A stretch of DNA of 64,000 bases from DASRHD01 sp035485575 (GCA_035485575.1 DATHNW010000022.1:24987-88986); one strand, 5' to 3'; counted from the first letter of the stretch, positions 1 to 7,580 are shown. Numbers and translations: made by a program. Notes: generated from the letters alone by a model not told the origin.

Positions 1-120
1 GGCGAGGCCGTGGCGGCCGGCGCGAAGGCTGGTGGTGACGGCCGCGCGGTCGTTGCCGATGGGGGTGATGAATCCCAGCCCGGTGATGAGGGCGGCTGGG
101 CGGTCCATGCGTGCATCCAT
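1..120 (-). CDS. Beta-ketoacyl-ACP synthase, N-terminal fragment (runs off window)
   Basis: Reading the minus strand from the ATG at 118-120 gives 40 residues containing ALITGLGFITPIGNDRAAV, the typical first strand and loop of FabF-type (KAS II) condensing enzymes. The rest lies beyond the window start, so the Cys-His-His active site cannot be seen. The family joins malonyl-ACP to an acyl-ACP in fatty acid or polyketide-like synthesis. It starts 5 bp after the stop of the acyl-carrier-protein gene on the same strand, which supports an operon. Whether it serves housekeeping lipid synthesis or a specialised lipid (aryl polyene, heterocyst-glycolipid-like) cannot be decided here. Confidence 0.75.
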   Translation of the reverse strand, partial: MDARMDRPAALITGLGFITPIGNDRAAVTTSLRAGRHGLA

Positions 121-125
121 CTGGA

Positions 126-482
126 TTACGCTGACGGAGCGGCGGCGAGTTTGCGCAGGACAAAGGCGTGCAGCTCGCCGACGGTGCGCAGCTGCAGGAT
201 TTCCTCGTTGGAAATCTTCACCTGGAAAAGATCTTCCATGAAGAACACGATTTCGGCGATGGCGAGTGAATCGAAGCCGAGATCCTCGATGAGGCGGGCC
301 GTGTCGGGCAGCGGATCGGCGGGCACCGCCTCGCGCCGCGGCATGAAATCACGCACGATGGCGGAAAGCACCAGTCCGAGGGCAGCGGGGTCACCGGCCC
401 GGAAGCGTGCGAAGGCGTCGCGCACGGCGGCAGGAAAGCGGGCGAGCGGATCGTGGGCGCGGGCCAGGGGCGGCGTGGACAT
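126..482 (-). CDS. Acyl carrier protein (long form)
   Basis: The protein holds a phosphopantetheine attachment motif, GFDSLAIAE, with the acceptor Ser at residue 72 from the ATG at 482. A four-helix ACP pattern follows (IVFFMEDLFQVKISNEEI). At 118 aa it is longer than the roughly 80 aa housekeeping AcpP, carrying about 40 extra N-terminal residues, which suggests a carrier dedicated to a special pathway. A GTG at 501-503 could add 7 residues; neither start has a clear ribosome binding site. It lies directly upstream of a beta-ketoacyl-ACP synthase, its probable partner. Confidence 0.8.
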   Translation of the reverse strand: MSTPPLARAHDPLARFPAAVRDAFARFRAGDPAALGLVLSAIVRDFMPRREAVPADPLPDTARLIEDLGFDSLAIAEIVFFMEDLFQVKISNEEILQLRTVGELHAFVLRKLAAAPSA

Positions 483-920
483 GAGACGGGAACGCAAGCG
501 CACGGGGGCGCGCGGTTCAAGGCTGGGTTGCGGCTGGGCTGGATTTAGCCACGCAAAGATTAGGGCGGCGGCTTACCCTTAAGAGCGAAGAGAGAAAGGC
601 CTTATTCCATTCCATGGAAGGGATCTTGAGCGGCGGCATGGGTTATGGGGTTCGTTTTTTGCAGCGCATGGGCTTGAGAACGATGCTTTTTGGCCTTGAA
701 TTATTTTTCGGGCAATAGGCATGAAGGGAGGAATTTGCCAGATAACGAATGCGCAATTTGCAACCGGAAGAGGGCAAAAAAAGCGTAAAATTTCTCTTGG
801 TAAGCAAGCGCGGTCAGAGGACATTTTCGGCCGGAGGGGCACAATCTTGCCGTAAGTTTGCAAGCAGTATTGCCTTCAACATGTGCAGGCTTAAACTGAA
901 AGAGCTTTCAACCTTTTTTG
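483..920. other. Intergenic region between divergent ACP and hybrid kinase genes
   Basis: No convincing coding frame, RNA gene or terminator is visible. It is more A/T-rich than the flanking genes, especially from 660 to 920, and must hold the promoters of the two divergent genes. A short palindrome TTCCATGGAA sits near 611-620. No promoter could be assigned. Confidence 0.4.
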
Positions 921-3851
921 ATGAACGACTGGCTGCCAAAGTTGATCGATTGGACGAGTCATCAGGACTACGGTTGGTTTCTTGCCGGTTTGATGTGGTG
1001 TGCGGTGCTCGTGGGTGCGTGGGGGCGCGGGCCTCGTCGCGAAGGCCGGGAAGGCTGGCTCATCTGGCTGGCCGGCGCCGGCTTTGTCGAGTCGGCGATC
1101 GAGCTGGCGCTTTACGCCAACAATTACCATGCGCCTTACTTTGGATGGGATTTTGCCCTCGGCCTGGTTCAGGCGCTCGGCATCGCGGCCTTGTGGTGGC
1201 CGCTGGCGGGACAGCTGACGCCGTCGCGCCCGCAGTTGTGGCGCGCGCTGACCGTGATCGCCGCAGTTTATTTTGGCGTGGCCCGCATGAATGCACCGGT
1301 GCCAGGAGGCCTCGCAGTGGCGTTGGCAGCCGTGGGCGGCGCGTGGGTTGTCGTCCGTTCGGCCGCCGCGGTGCGAGTGCTGGGCGGCCTGCCGCCGCAC
1401 GAGTTGCGCCGGATGAAGGCCGGCCTGCTGATCGTGGCCCTGCTGCCGGTCGTGGCCACCTTCGGCCCGCTCGCCTATGCGTTGGGTGATGGCCGGCGCT
1501 GGGTGGATTTTTCGCCGTTCGAGCTGCCTTCGGCGGTCGCACACATCCTCGCGGCGGGATTGCTCGGCACGGCCTTGTGGGCTCAGCGTCTGCGCGCTGC
1601 GCCCGATGCGTCGGAATCTGCGGCGCAGCGCTGGCGGGCCGACTTGCGGCTGGGCTTTACCATTCTCGTCGTGTGGCTCGTGCTGGGCCTGGCTCTCGCC
1701 GTAGCGAACGGCCGGCAGGCCCGCCATGCCTTCGAGCAGAATTTGTTGCTGCGCGCACGCACGGCTGCCGCGCTGCTTGATCAGGACGCGCTGCGTGTTG
1801 CGCTCGGACCGCAGCTGAAATTAGGCGAAATGCGCATGGGGCGTTTGCATAACGGCCGGCAGGTGGCCGGCGTGCGCATACAATGGGCATTAAGTCCTTC
1901 TTTCGAGATCTTGCGGCGGCAGTTGCAGCATCTGCATGCTGCCAACAACGATGTTGTTTATATTTATTTTGCGACGATCCGCGACGGCAAAATCATCGTT
2001 TTGGTTGCTGATGATGACCGGCCAAAACAGCTGGCCTGGAGGGTCATCTATCGCGATGCGACGGCGGCTGATGAAGCAATTCTGGCTCAAAAAACGGCCT
2101 TTTTTGAAGGCCCCTTCCGTAACGAATGGGGTGCGCAATTTTCGTCGGTTGCCCCAGTGGTGGATACGGCCTCCAGCCAGCCATTCGGCTGGCTGACAAT
2201 GACCGTGCCTGCGACATTATGGGCCACCTCGTTTGCCACGGCGCGGCTGCAATCGATGGCAGTCACCATGATCGGCGTGGCGATGTGGGTGCTGGCAGTG
2301 ATTTACCGGTTGCGCCGCACTGAGCGCGAACTGGCGTTGCAGCGCGCCGAGCATTCGGCGGCGGCCGACCGGGCCAAGAGCGAATTTCTCGCCCAAGTGA
2401 GCCACGAAATGCGTGCGCCGCTGCAGGGCATCTTCGGTTACACCGACCTGCTGGAGATGACGCTGCTCAATTCGCATCAGCAGGATTTGCTGACCAGCCT
2501 GCGCGGGCAAAGTGGACTCATGCTGCGTTTGGCCAATGATCTGGTGGATCTGGGTGCGTTGCAGGCTGGTGCGTTTCGCCTGAATCCGGAAACCGTCGAG
2601 CTGCATGCGCTCGTGAACGAGTGTGTGGATTCCGTCCGACCGCGGGCGGAAGCCAAGGGCTTGCAGGTTTTCTGCACGCTGCATCCGGGAGTGCCCGGGC
2701 TGGTGCGGAGCGATGGTGCGCGTCTGCGGCAGGTGTTGCTGAACCTGCTGGGCAATGCCGTAAAATACACCCGGGAAGGCAGTGTGAAGCTGATGGTGCA
2801 ACGCTGCGAGTCGCTCGCGATGGATGCGGAGGTGCCGGTGTGGGCGCGTTTTGGCGCGTGGGTGGAATTTGCCATCATCGACACCGGCCCCGGCGTCGCC
2901 TTGGAAGATCAGCAGCGTATTTTCCAGCCCTTTGTCCGGCTGGAGCGTGATGTGGCCGAGCAAGGGACGGGTCTGGGCCTTGCGCTGACGGGGCGCCTTT
3001 GCCAAGCCATGGGCGGCAGTGTCCATGTCGAAAGCGATGGGGAGCACGGGTCGAGTTTCATCGTGCGGCTTCCGCTTGGCTCGCCGGACGAGCCGGCCTC
3101 GGGGACGCGCAACGCGGTGGAGCCGGCCAAGGTGGCGTGGCCGGGATTGCGCGTGCTCGTGGCCGATGATAACACACTGGTGCGCGAGATGCTTGTTACA
3201 TTTTTGCGCGGGCACGGGGCGCAGGTCACCGAGGCCAAGGATGGCTTGGAGGCGGTGGAGGAATGCCGCGAGCGCATGTTTGACGTCATTTTGCTCGATG
3301 TTTCCATGCCCTGGCTCAACGGCCATGCGGCGGCGCAGCGGCTGCGCGCGCCGGGTGGCGCGCGTGGCAAGCCGTGGATCATCGGGTTGAGTGCGGACGC
3401 CAGGCCGGAGGAGTCGGCCCGGGCCAAAGCGGAGGGCATGGACTGTTTTTTGGTCAAGCCGATGGCGCTGGCGATGCTGGCCGAGGCGATATCGGCTGCG
3501 CCGGCGGCGCACCGCGTGTGGCTTACGGCGGGGGCAGACACGGCGGAATGCGATGGGCCGCTGCGCGAACGGCTGCTCGAGATTTACGTGCGCGAGACGC
3601 CGCGGGTGGTGGATGGCTTGCGCGGTGCGGCGCGGGCGCACGACTGGATGGCGCTTTCCTCGCTCGCCCATTACTTAAAGAACAGCGCTGATACGCTGGG
3701 TGCGGGACGGCTTCAGCGCTATTGCCGTGAATTGCAGTTTGCCGCCGAGGCGGCTGATGACGGCCGGGTGGCGCCGTTGCTGGCGGCGGTGGAATCAGCC
3801 TCGACCGAGCCGATCAATCTGGGCCGGGACCGGCGGCTGGTGCATGCCTGA
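921..3851 (+). CDS. Membrane hybrid histidine kinase (7TM-like/sensor/HisKA/HATPase/REC/HPt)
   Basis: A 976 aa sensor kinase of the inner membrane. Residues 1-250 hold seven or eight hydrophobic segments, followed by a roughly 190-residue loop (260-450) that is probably extracytoplasmic, and one further membrane segment near 455. The H box (SHEMRAP, His495), the N box (LLGNAVKYT) and the GTGLGL box are intact. A receiver follows from about 744 (VADDN) with acceptor Asp793, then an HPt domain with HYLKNSADTLG, His917. The His-Asp-His chain needs an outside receiver as final acceptor; the convergent LuxR-type regulator 16 bp downstream is the obvious candidate. ATG at 921 is preferred to TTG at 918. 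The signal sensed is unknown. Confidence 0.9.
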   Translation: MNDWLPKLIDWTSHQDYGWFLAGLMWCAVLVGAWGRGPRREGREGWLIWLAGAGFVESAIELALYANNYHAPYFGWDFALGLVQALGIAALWWPLAGQLTPSRPQLWRALTVIAAVYFGVARMNAPVPGGLAVALAAVGGAWVVVRSAAAVRVLGGLPPHELRRMKAGLLIVALLPVVATFGPLAYALGDGRRWVDFSPFELPSAVAHILAAGLLGTALWAQRLRAAPDASESAAQRWRADLRLGFTILVVWLVLGLALAVANGRQARHAFEQNLLLRARTAAALLDQDALRVALGPQLKLGEMRMGRLHNGRQVAGVRIQWALSPSFEILRRQLQHLHAANNDVVYIYFATIRDGKIIVLVADDDRPKQLAWRVIYRDATAADEAILAQKTAFFEGPFRNEWGAQFSSVAPVVDTASSQPFGWLTMTVPATLWATSFATARLQSMAVTMIGVAMWVLAVIYRLRRTERELALQRAEHSAAADRAKSEFLAQVSHEMRAPLQGIFGYTDLLEMTLLNSHQQDLLTSLRGQSGLMLRLANDLVDLGALQAGAFRLNPETVELHALVNECVDSVRPRAEAKGLQVFCTLHPGVPGLVRSDGARLRQVLLNLLGNAVKYTREGSVKLMVQRCESLAMDAEVPVWARFGAWVEFAIIDTGPGVALEDQQRIFQPFVRLERDVAEQGTGLGLALTGRLCQAMGGSVHVESDGEHGSSFIVRLPLGSPDEPASGTRNAVEPAKVAWPGLRVLVADDNTLVREMLVTFLRGHGAQVTEAKDGLEAVEECRERMFDVILLDVSMPWLNGHAAAQRLRAPGGARGKPWIIGLSADARPEESARAKAEGMDCFLVKPMALAMLAEAISAAPAAHRVWLTAGADTAECDGPLRERLLEIYVRETPRVVDGLRGAARAHDWMALSSLAHYLKNSADTLGAGRLQRYCRELQFAAEAADDGRVAPLLAAVESASTEPINLGRDRRLVHA

Positions 3852-3867
3852 GCCTTCGCGGCGGGCT

Positions 3868-4506
3868 TCAGAGCGAATCGACGAAGCCGTGCCGGATGGC
3901 ATAGCGCACCAAGCCGGCCGTTTCGTGGATGCTGAGCTTTTCCTTTAGCGCGGCGAGATGGTTGGCCACGGTCTTGGCGCTTACATTCAGATGGCCGGCG
4001 ATTTCCTTTGTGCCCAGGCCGCTGGCCACGGCGCGCAGGATTTCGCGTTCGCGCGGCGTGAGCGGCCGGTCTGGGTCGACTCCATTCCGCAGCGCGGCGA
4101 GCAGCAGCCGGCTGCTTTCGGGGCAGTAAAATCGCTGGCCAGCCAGCACGGCGGTGAGCGCCTCACGGAACATCTCCAGCGGAGCGCGCTTGAACACAAA
4201 TCCCTGCACGCCGGCCTCGCTTGCTTCGCGCACCACATGCTCCTGATCGCTTGAGGTGACCATGAGAAAACGCGTGTGCGGCAGGCGGGCCTTAACCTGT
4301 TGCACCAGCACGATGCCCGAACCGTCGGGCAGCATCCAGTCGGCGATGACGAGCTCGGGCTTGTGCTCGAAGCAGGCATTGAGACCGGAGGCCACGGAAC
4401 CGACGGCGGCGGCAATCTGCACGCTTGGCTCGAGGCGTACGGCCTCGCTGAGCAGCTGGCGGACCATGGTGTGGTCTTCGACGATGACAAGGCGGGCTGG
4501 TTTCAT
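3868..4506 (-). CDS. NarL/FixJ-type response regulator
   Basis: A 212 aa protein with a receiver at residues 5-120 (VIVEDH acidic pair; acceptor Asp in LVIADWMLPDGSG; conserved Lys in FVFKRAP) and a LuxR-type helix-turn-helix at 145-205 (LTPREREILRAVASGLGTKEI, SAKTVANHLAALKEKL). It binds DNA once phosphorylated. It is convergent with the HPt-bearing hybrid kinase at 921-3851 and divergent from the secreted-peptide genes starting at 4659, so it probably links that kinase to nearby promoters. I chose the Met directly before PARLVIVEDH; an upstream in-frame extension of 48 residues is low-complexity and unlikely to be coding. Confidence 0.9.
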   Translation of the reverse strand: MKPARLVIVEDHTMVRQLLSEAVRLEPSVQIAAAVGSVASGLNACFEHKPELVIADWMLPDGSGIVLVQQVKARLPHTRFLMVTSSDQEHVVREASEAGVQGFVFKRAPLEMFREALTAVLAGQRFYCPESSRLLLAALRNGVDPDRPLTPREREILRAVASGLGTKEIAGHLNVSAKTVANHLAALKEKLSIHETAGLVRYAIRHGFVDSL

Positions 4507-4574
4507 GGCACGGACGTGGAGACCGGCGGGATTGTGAGTCAACACGAGGCGTGCCACGTCGGCGAGAAATTTAC

Positions 4575-4587
4575 GGGAAATCTTCCC
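4575..4587. promoter_or_regulatory. Inverted repeat GGGAA-N3-TTCCC upstream of secreted peptide gene
   Basis: A 5-3-5 inverted repeat, GGGAAATCTTCCC, lies between the response regulator and the first small-peptide gene. An identical 13-bp copy occurs at 5282-5294, inside a longer partly conserved stretch that begins with AATTTA and ends with GCCCATGG in both places. This suits a binding site for the adjacent LuxR-type regulator, which is inference only. Confidence 0.45.
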
Positions 4588-4612
4588 GACCTGATTTCCA
4601 ACGCGCCCATGG

Positions 4613-4631
4613 CAGCCCCCGTAGGGGGCTG
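4613..4631. promoter_or_regulatory. Hairpin with 8-bp stem in the 5' leader region
   Basis: CAGCCCCC, a 3-nt spacer and GGGGGCTG form a perfect hairpin 28 bp before the first peptide start. There is no T-tract. It could be a leader stem or an operator. Confidence 0.35.
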
Positions 4632-4658
4632 ATATTCTGACGACGTTCACTCAATTCT

Positions 4659-4853
4659 ATGAAAACTACACTTATCCTCGCTCTTGCCGCAGCCCTTTCA
4701 TTCGGCTTCGTCGTTTCCACCAACGCCCGTGCCAACAGCACCACTGCCACCTCCACCTTCAAGGTGGCGGATGACACGACTGATTTCACGCCCGATTTTC
4801 CGCCGGATGACGGTGGCAGCAGCGGTGGTGGCGACAGCAACCACATCGTCTGA
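4659..4853 (+). CDS. Small secreted peptide, tandem copy 1
   Basis: A 64 aa product with an N-terminal signal peptide (MKTTLILALAAALSFGFVV, likely cut after NARA). The mature part is about 40 residues, acidic, with FKVADDTTDFTPDF followed by a PPDDGGSSGGG tail. The next gene encodes a similar product with FQVADANLKDFNPEF, so the two are paralogues sharing F-x-V-A-D ... D-F-x-P-x-F. I recognise no family. Position next to a kinase/LuxR-regulator pair makes a signalling or envelope role possible, but nothing in the sequence proves it. There is no obvious Shine-Dalgarno site, which is common in this phylum. Confidence 0.65.
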   Translation: MKTTLILALAAALSFGFVVSTNARANSTTATSTFKVADDTTDFTPDFPPDDGGSSGGGDSNHIV

Positions 4854-4868
4854 GCAAACTTCGACACG

Positions 4869-4894
4869 ATTCGCCCGGCTTTCGCCGGGCGAAT
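4869..4894 (+). promoter_or_regulatory. Perfect 11-bp hairpin between the two peptide genes
   Basis: ATTCGCCCGGC and GCCGGGCGAAT pair perfectly around a 4-nt TTTC loop, 15 bp after the stop of the first peptide gene. There is no T-run after it, so it is more likely an mRNA-stabilising or attenuating stem than a full terminator. It could set different expression levels for the two peptides. Confidence 0.6.
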
Positions 4895-4938
4895 CACGGT
4901 TCTCGGGATACAATGCTACGCAGAAACCAAATCATCCC

Positions 4939-5157
4939 ATGAAAATCACACGTCTTCTTCCTGCTTTTGTCGCCGCGGTGCTCTCGCTCGGTTTGGCGGT
5001 CTTCGCCAACACCCGCACACAGGGCAGCACGGCCCCGGCAGGCTTTCAGGTTGCTGATGCCAATCTGAAGGATTTCAACCCAGAGTTTCGCGATGCCCCC
5101 GGGGTGCTTCACAGCGTTCAGGGCATTGCGGTGGCTGATGCCATCAGCAATCGCTAG
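4939..5157 (+). CDS. Small secreted peptide, tandem copy 2
   Basis: A 72 aa product starting MKITRLLPAFVAAVLSLGLA, with a clear signal peptide ending near VFA-NTR. The mature part carries FQVADANLKDFNPEF, matching FKVADDTTDFTPDF of the upstream peptide, and ends in a different tail (GVLHSVQGIAVADAISNR). Spacing (85 bp), orientation and shared motif point to tandem duplication with diverged C-termini. A strong terminator follows at 5188. Function unknown; the conserved core is the part most worth testing. Confidence 0.65.
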   Translation: MKITRLLPAFVAAVLSLGLAVFANTRTQGSTAPAGFQVADANLKDFNPEFRDAPGVLHSVQGIAVADAISNR

Positions 5158-5187
5158 TCTATCTGCCACATAGTTAATCTTTAGCCC

Positions 5188-5226
5188 AACTCGCCCTACT
5201 GAAAAGCCGGGCGAGTTTTTGTTTTT
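5188..5226 (+). terminator. Rho-independent terminator after peptide pair
   Basis: AACTCGCCC (5188-5196) pairs with GGGCGAGTT (5209-5217) around a 12-nt loop and is followed by a run of T residues broken by one G. It closes the transcription unit of the two peptide genes. Confidence 0.85.
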
Positions 5227-5843
5227 GCCCCCGAAGCAATGCCAGAAGCGTGGCGTAAAGAATGGGGAATCCCTGAATTTAGGGAAATCTTCCCAAGGGA
5301 TTTTCTCAAATGCCCATGGTTTGCATATAGATGGATCATCGCACCGACCGGGAATGGGCTAATTTTTACGCATGCACGCCAAGACGGCCTGAAGACAGGT
5401 CTGGCCGACTTGGGGGCAGTGGGTGCAAACGGCGCGCGGCATGAGTCCGGCGGAGTTTACAGGCAAAGGAAGCTCTTCGCTGCAAGCGGCTGAGAGAGAG
5501 GCGCATTGGCGGATCTTGAATGCAGGCCACGCCAGGGCGATCAATGCGCCAGAGTTGCGCCACAGGCTGATCCGCCTGCGGGCGGCTGTGCCGTTCAGGG
5601 TTATTCCATGCGTAGGCTGCTCTTTCAGATTCAGCCCTCGCGTTTGTGGCCGGGGCAGGTAACCCGTGATATCCTCCCTATTCCAAATCGGGATACTACC
5701 TATAGCACGGGAGAATCCCCTATATAGACAGGCTAAACGTGTGTAAATACAGGTCCTAAGGCCGTTATAAACTTTATGGCTTCACATAATATGACGTTAT
5801 GAGCGCATTCCCGTTAACTTGCTTGCCAACCATATCATCTCCC
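5227..5843. other. Long intergenic region with a copy of the peptide-upstream element
   Basis: No firm gene is seen. Positions 5275-5322 repeat the element found at 4568-4612, including the 13-bp inverted repeat at 5282-5294, but no peptide gene follows. An open frame from 5423 or 5441 (MSPAEFTGKGSSSL...) on the plus strand to 5662 has protein-like composition for about 50 residues and then degrades; it may be a remnant or chance. The last 180 bp are A/T-rich and hold the conserved elements listed separately for the gene at 5865. Confidence 0.4.
5665..5748 (+). promoter_or_regulatory. Conserved control region, copy A
   Basis: Two blocks are shared with the region before the paralogous gene at 6522. 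Block 1 (5665-5688) reads CGTGATATCCTCCCTATTCC and matches 6370-6394. Block 2 (5719-5748) has CCTATA and then CTAAACGTGTGTAAAT, matching 6404-6431. Between them lies GGGAGAATCCCC, a further inverted repeat absent from copy B. Conservation outside the coding region suggests promoter plus operator sites for co-regulation. Confidence 0.6.
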
Positions 5844-5864
5844 ATGAATGCAATACTGCCTCCC

Positions 5865-6263
5865 ATGAATGCGGCCCACGAACATTGTCTCGCTGAGTTG
5901 GAGACATTCTTTGCCGACGCGAAGATTTGCCATGACTGTTCTCCTCTGCTGGAGCATTTGTCCATCCGCCTGGCGGCGCTGGGCTATGCGGCTCAGGTGC
6001 AGACGATGGTGGTGCAGTCACCTGCGGCGGAGTTGTTCGAGGGGCTGTCCCATGGTTTGCTGCTTTACCTCGGCCTGCCGGTGGAAAACGCCGCGGACCG
6101 GGCGGTTGAAATCGCGACTCAAATCGGCACTGCGATCACCGAATTTGCCTGCGACCAGGAGGCTTCTTCCCTCGAATTCACTTCTGATTCGGCAATGGCG
6201 TCGGCGGACGAGGAGGCCAGCATCGAATACGGTTTCGTGGACGCGGCCGTGCCTGCGGCCTGA
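5865..6263 (+). CDS. Unknown small protein, paralogue A
   Basis: A 132 aa product with no signal peptide or membrane segment. It is predicted mostly helical (LAELETFFADAK, EHLSIRLAALG, ENAADRAVEIATQIG) and ends in an acidic, Ser/Ala-rich tail. About 70 of the first 100 residues are identical to the protein at 6522-6869 by hand alignment; the C-terminal tails differ. Translation could also begin at an in-frame ATG at 5844, because the start region is duplicated by a 21-bp tandem repeat; I chose 5865 because the homology begins there. I do not recognise a family. It has its own conserved upstream control region and a strong terminator. Confidence 0.7.
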   Translation: MNAAHEHCLAELETFFADAKICHDCSPLLEHLSIRLAALGYAAQVQTMVVQSPAAELFEGLSHGLLLYLGLPVENAADRAVEIATQIGTAITEFACDQEASSLEFTSDSAMASADEEASIEYGFVDAAVPAA

Positions 6264-6287
6264 AAATTTATCGTTGTGGTGGCGGGA

Positions 6288-6350
6288 AAAGCCCGTCCGG
6301 TCCTGGTCTCGATGTGGTCGCGTCGAGGGCGCCGGACGGGCTTTAATTTT
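6288..6350 (+). terminator. Terminator after paralogue A
   Basis: AAAGCCCGTCCGG (6288-6300) pairs perfectly with CCGGACGGGCTTT (6332-6344) around a 31-nt loop that can itself fold, followed by AATTTT. It separates paralogue A from the promoter of paralogue B, so the two genes are transcribed independently. Confidence 0.8.
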
Positions 6351-6369
6351 CAATTGATGGCGTTAGGAC

Positions 6370-6431
6370 CGTGATATCCCCCCTAGTTCCCAATCAACTT
6401 ACTCCTATAAAGGGGTTAAACGTATGTAAAT
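6370..6431 (+). promoter_or_regulatory. Conserved control region, copy B
   Basis: This matches copy A at 5665-5748: CGTGATATCCCCCCTAGTTCC at its left end and CCTATAAAGG followed by TTAAACGTATGTAAAT at its right. The distance from block 2 to the start codon is similar (91 bp here; 96 or 117 bp in copy A, depending on the start used). The same regulator or sigma factor probably acts on both. Confidence 0.6.
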
Positions 6432-6464
6432 TCTGGATAAACGGTCGATGATGGCGCATAACAC

Positions 6465-6494
6465 ATATGTCATAGGCGCTCGCGTCTGACATAT
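6465..6494. promoter_or_regulatory. Inverted repeat ATATGTCA-N14-TGACATAT
   Basis: Perfect 8-bp arms at 6465-6472 and 6487-6494, 27 bp before the start of paralogue B. The A/T-rich setting fits an operator or a 5' leader stem. Confidence 0.4.
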
Positions 6495-6521
6495 ATTAAA
6501 ACTCAAAAATATCTACCTACC

Positions 6522-6869
6522 ATGAATGCGACCAACGAATATTATCTTGCCGAACTTAAGACATTTTTCACCGACGCCGAAGTCTGCCGTCATTCCTCCC
6601 GCCTGGTGGAGCACCTGTCCATCCGCCTCGCGGCGCTGGGCGAGGCCGAGCAGGTGCTGACCATCGTGAACCAGTCGCCGGAAGCCGGTCTGTTCGACGG
6701 GCTGGCCCATGGCTTGCAGCTTTATCTCGGCCAGCCGGTGGAAAATGCGGCTGACCGGGCGGTCGAGGTTGCGACCCAAATCGGGAATGCCACCACGGAT
6801 TTCGCCTTCGACCACGAAGCCATCGCCGATTTCTTCTTCCAGCGCGAAACCGTCAGCATGGCGGCCTGA
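6522..6869 (+). CDS. Unknown small protein, paralogue B
   Basis: A 115 aa soluble, probably helical protein beginning MNATNEYYLAELKTFF and closely related to the product of 5865-6263. Fixed stretches include EHLSIRLAALG and PVENAADRAVE. It lacks the long acidic tail of paralogue A and ends HEAIADFFFQRETVSMAA. No known family, active-site pattern or DNA-binding motif is seen. It ends 3 bp from the stop of the convergent acid phosphatase. Two closely related copies with copied promoters suggest recent tandem duplication and perhaps a dosage or partner-specific role. Confidence 0.75.
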   Translation: MNATNEYYLAELKTFFTDAEVCRHSSRLVEHLSIRLAALGEAEQVLTIVNQSPEAGLFDGLAHGLQLYLGQPVENAADRAVEVATQIGNATTDFAFDHEAIADFFFQRETVSMAA

Positions 6870-6872
6870 GCC

Positions 6873-7562
6873 TCAGGGCTGAGCCGCCATGGCGGCCAGC
6901 TCGGCTTTCGCCTCTCCGAGATCGTGCTGGAAGGCCGGGCTCGCGATAAATTCGCGGACGATGGCCTGTCCCAGCACGCGGCCGGCGTAAATATCTGTTG
7001 GGTAATGGGCGCCACCCAGCACCCGATGCCAGCCAATGTCTCGGCCAATGGCGAGGAGGGCGTCGCGCTTGGCCGGGAAAAGCTCGGCGAAGACCAGAGC
7101 AAAGACGGTGGCGCGGGTCGAATGACCGCTGGGATAGCTGAAGCTTTTCTCCGGCGTGATGTGCACGAAACGCCGGTCAGTCGTGTATGGGCGCGGGCGT
7201 TTCCAGTAATCCTTGCCGGCATCGATAATCGTTTCGGCTTCCGCCTCCACCTCATGGAAAAGGGCTTCGGTCTTGGGAAATTTTCCGGGCTGAAACCATG
7301 GGCCGATAGCTCGGGCAAACGCAAAGGGGGTGAATTTTGACTCGGCCTTGGCCGCAGCTTCCTCGGCCGGTGTTCGAGCGGAATAAACCGCAAATGCCTC
7401 CGCCAAGTCCGCCGCCTGTTCGGCCGAGCCGGGGGCGGGCGGTGGCGCGAGGAGCGCCACCACGTCGGGCCGGCCGGCCGGCAGATACTGCGCGGCGGCG
7501 CGAAATGGCGCCACGAGCAGCGCAAAAACCAGAAAAACAGGGAGGATTTTGGCTTGGTTCAT
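6873..7562 (-). CDS. Class A (PAP2-superfamily) acid phosphatase
   Basis: A 229 aa exported enzyme with signal peptide (LPVFLVFALLVAPFRAAAQ). The three phosphatase motifs are visible: KDYWKRPRP (motif 1, K-x6-RP type), SFSYPSGHSTRA (motif 2), and GWHRVLGGAHYPTDIYAGR (motif 3, with the catalytic His). The family removes phosphate from a broad range of organic phosphomonoesters in the periplasm. It follows the TonB-dependent receptor by 18 bp on the same strand, so the two may form a scavenging unit for organic phosphates, although the receptor's ligand is not known. Confidence 0.9.
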   Translation of the reverse strand: MNQAKILPVFLVFALLVAPFRAAAQYLPAGRPDVVALLAPPPAPGSAEQAADLAEAFAVYSARTPAEEAAAKAESKFTPFAFARAIGPWFQPGKFPKTEALFHEVEAEAETIIDAGKDYWKRPRPYTTDRRFVHITPEKSFSYPSGHSTRATVFALVFAELFPAKRDALLAIGRDIGWHRVLGGAHYPTDIYAGRVLGQAIVREFIASPAFQHDLGEAKAELAAMAAQP

Positions 7563-7580
7563 GAGAGGGCAAGCTGAGGG

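Noticed and set aside
2217..3671. 484-codon frame antisense to the first hybrid kinase
   Set aside because: Arg/His/Gln-rich shadow with no domain; the plus strand has H, N, G boxes, receiver and HPt.
5239..5493. 84-codon plus-strand frame after the peptide terminator
   Set aside because: It begins in the repeat of the peptide-upstream region, has no homology I can see and no ribosome binding site.
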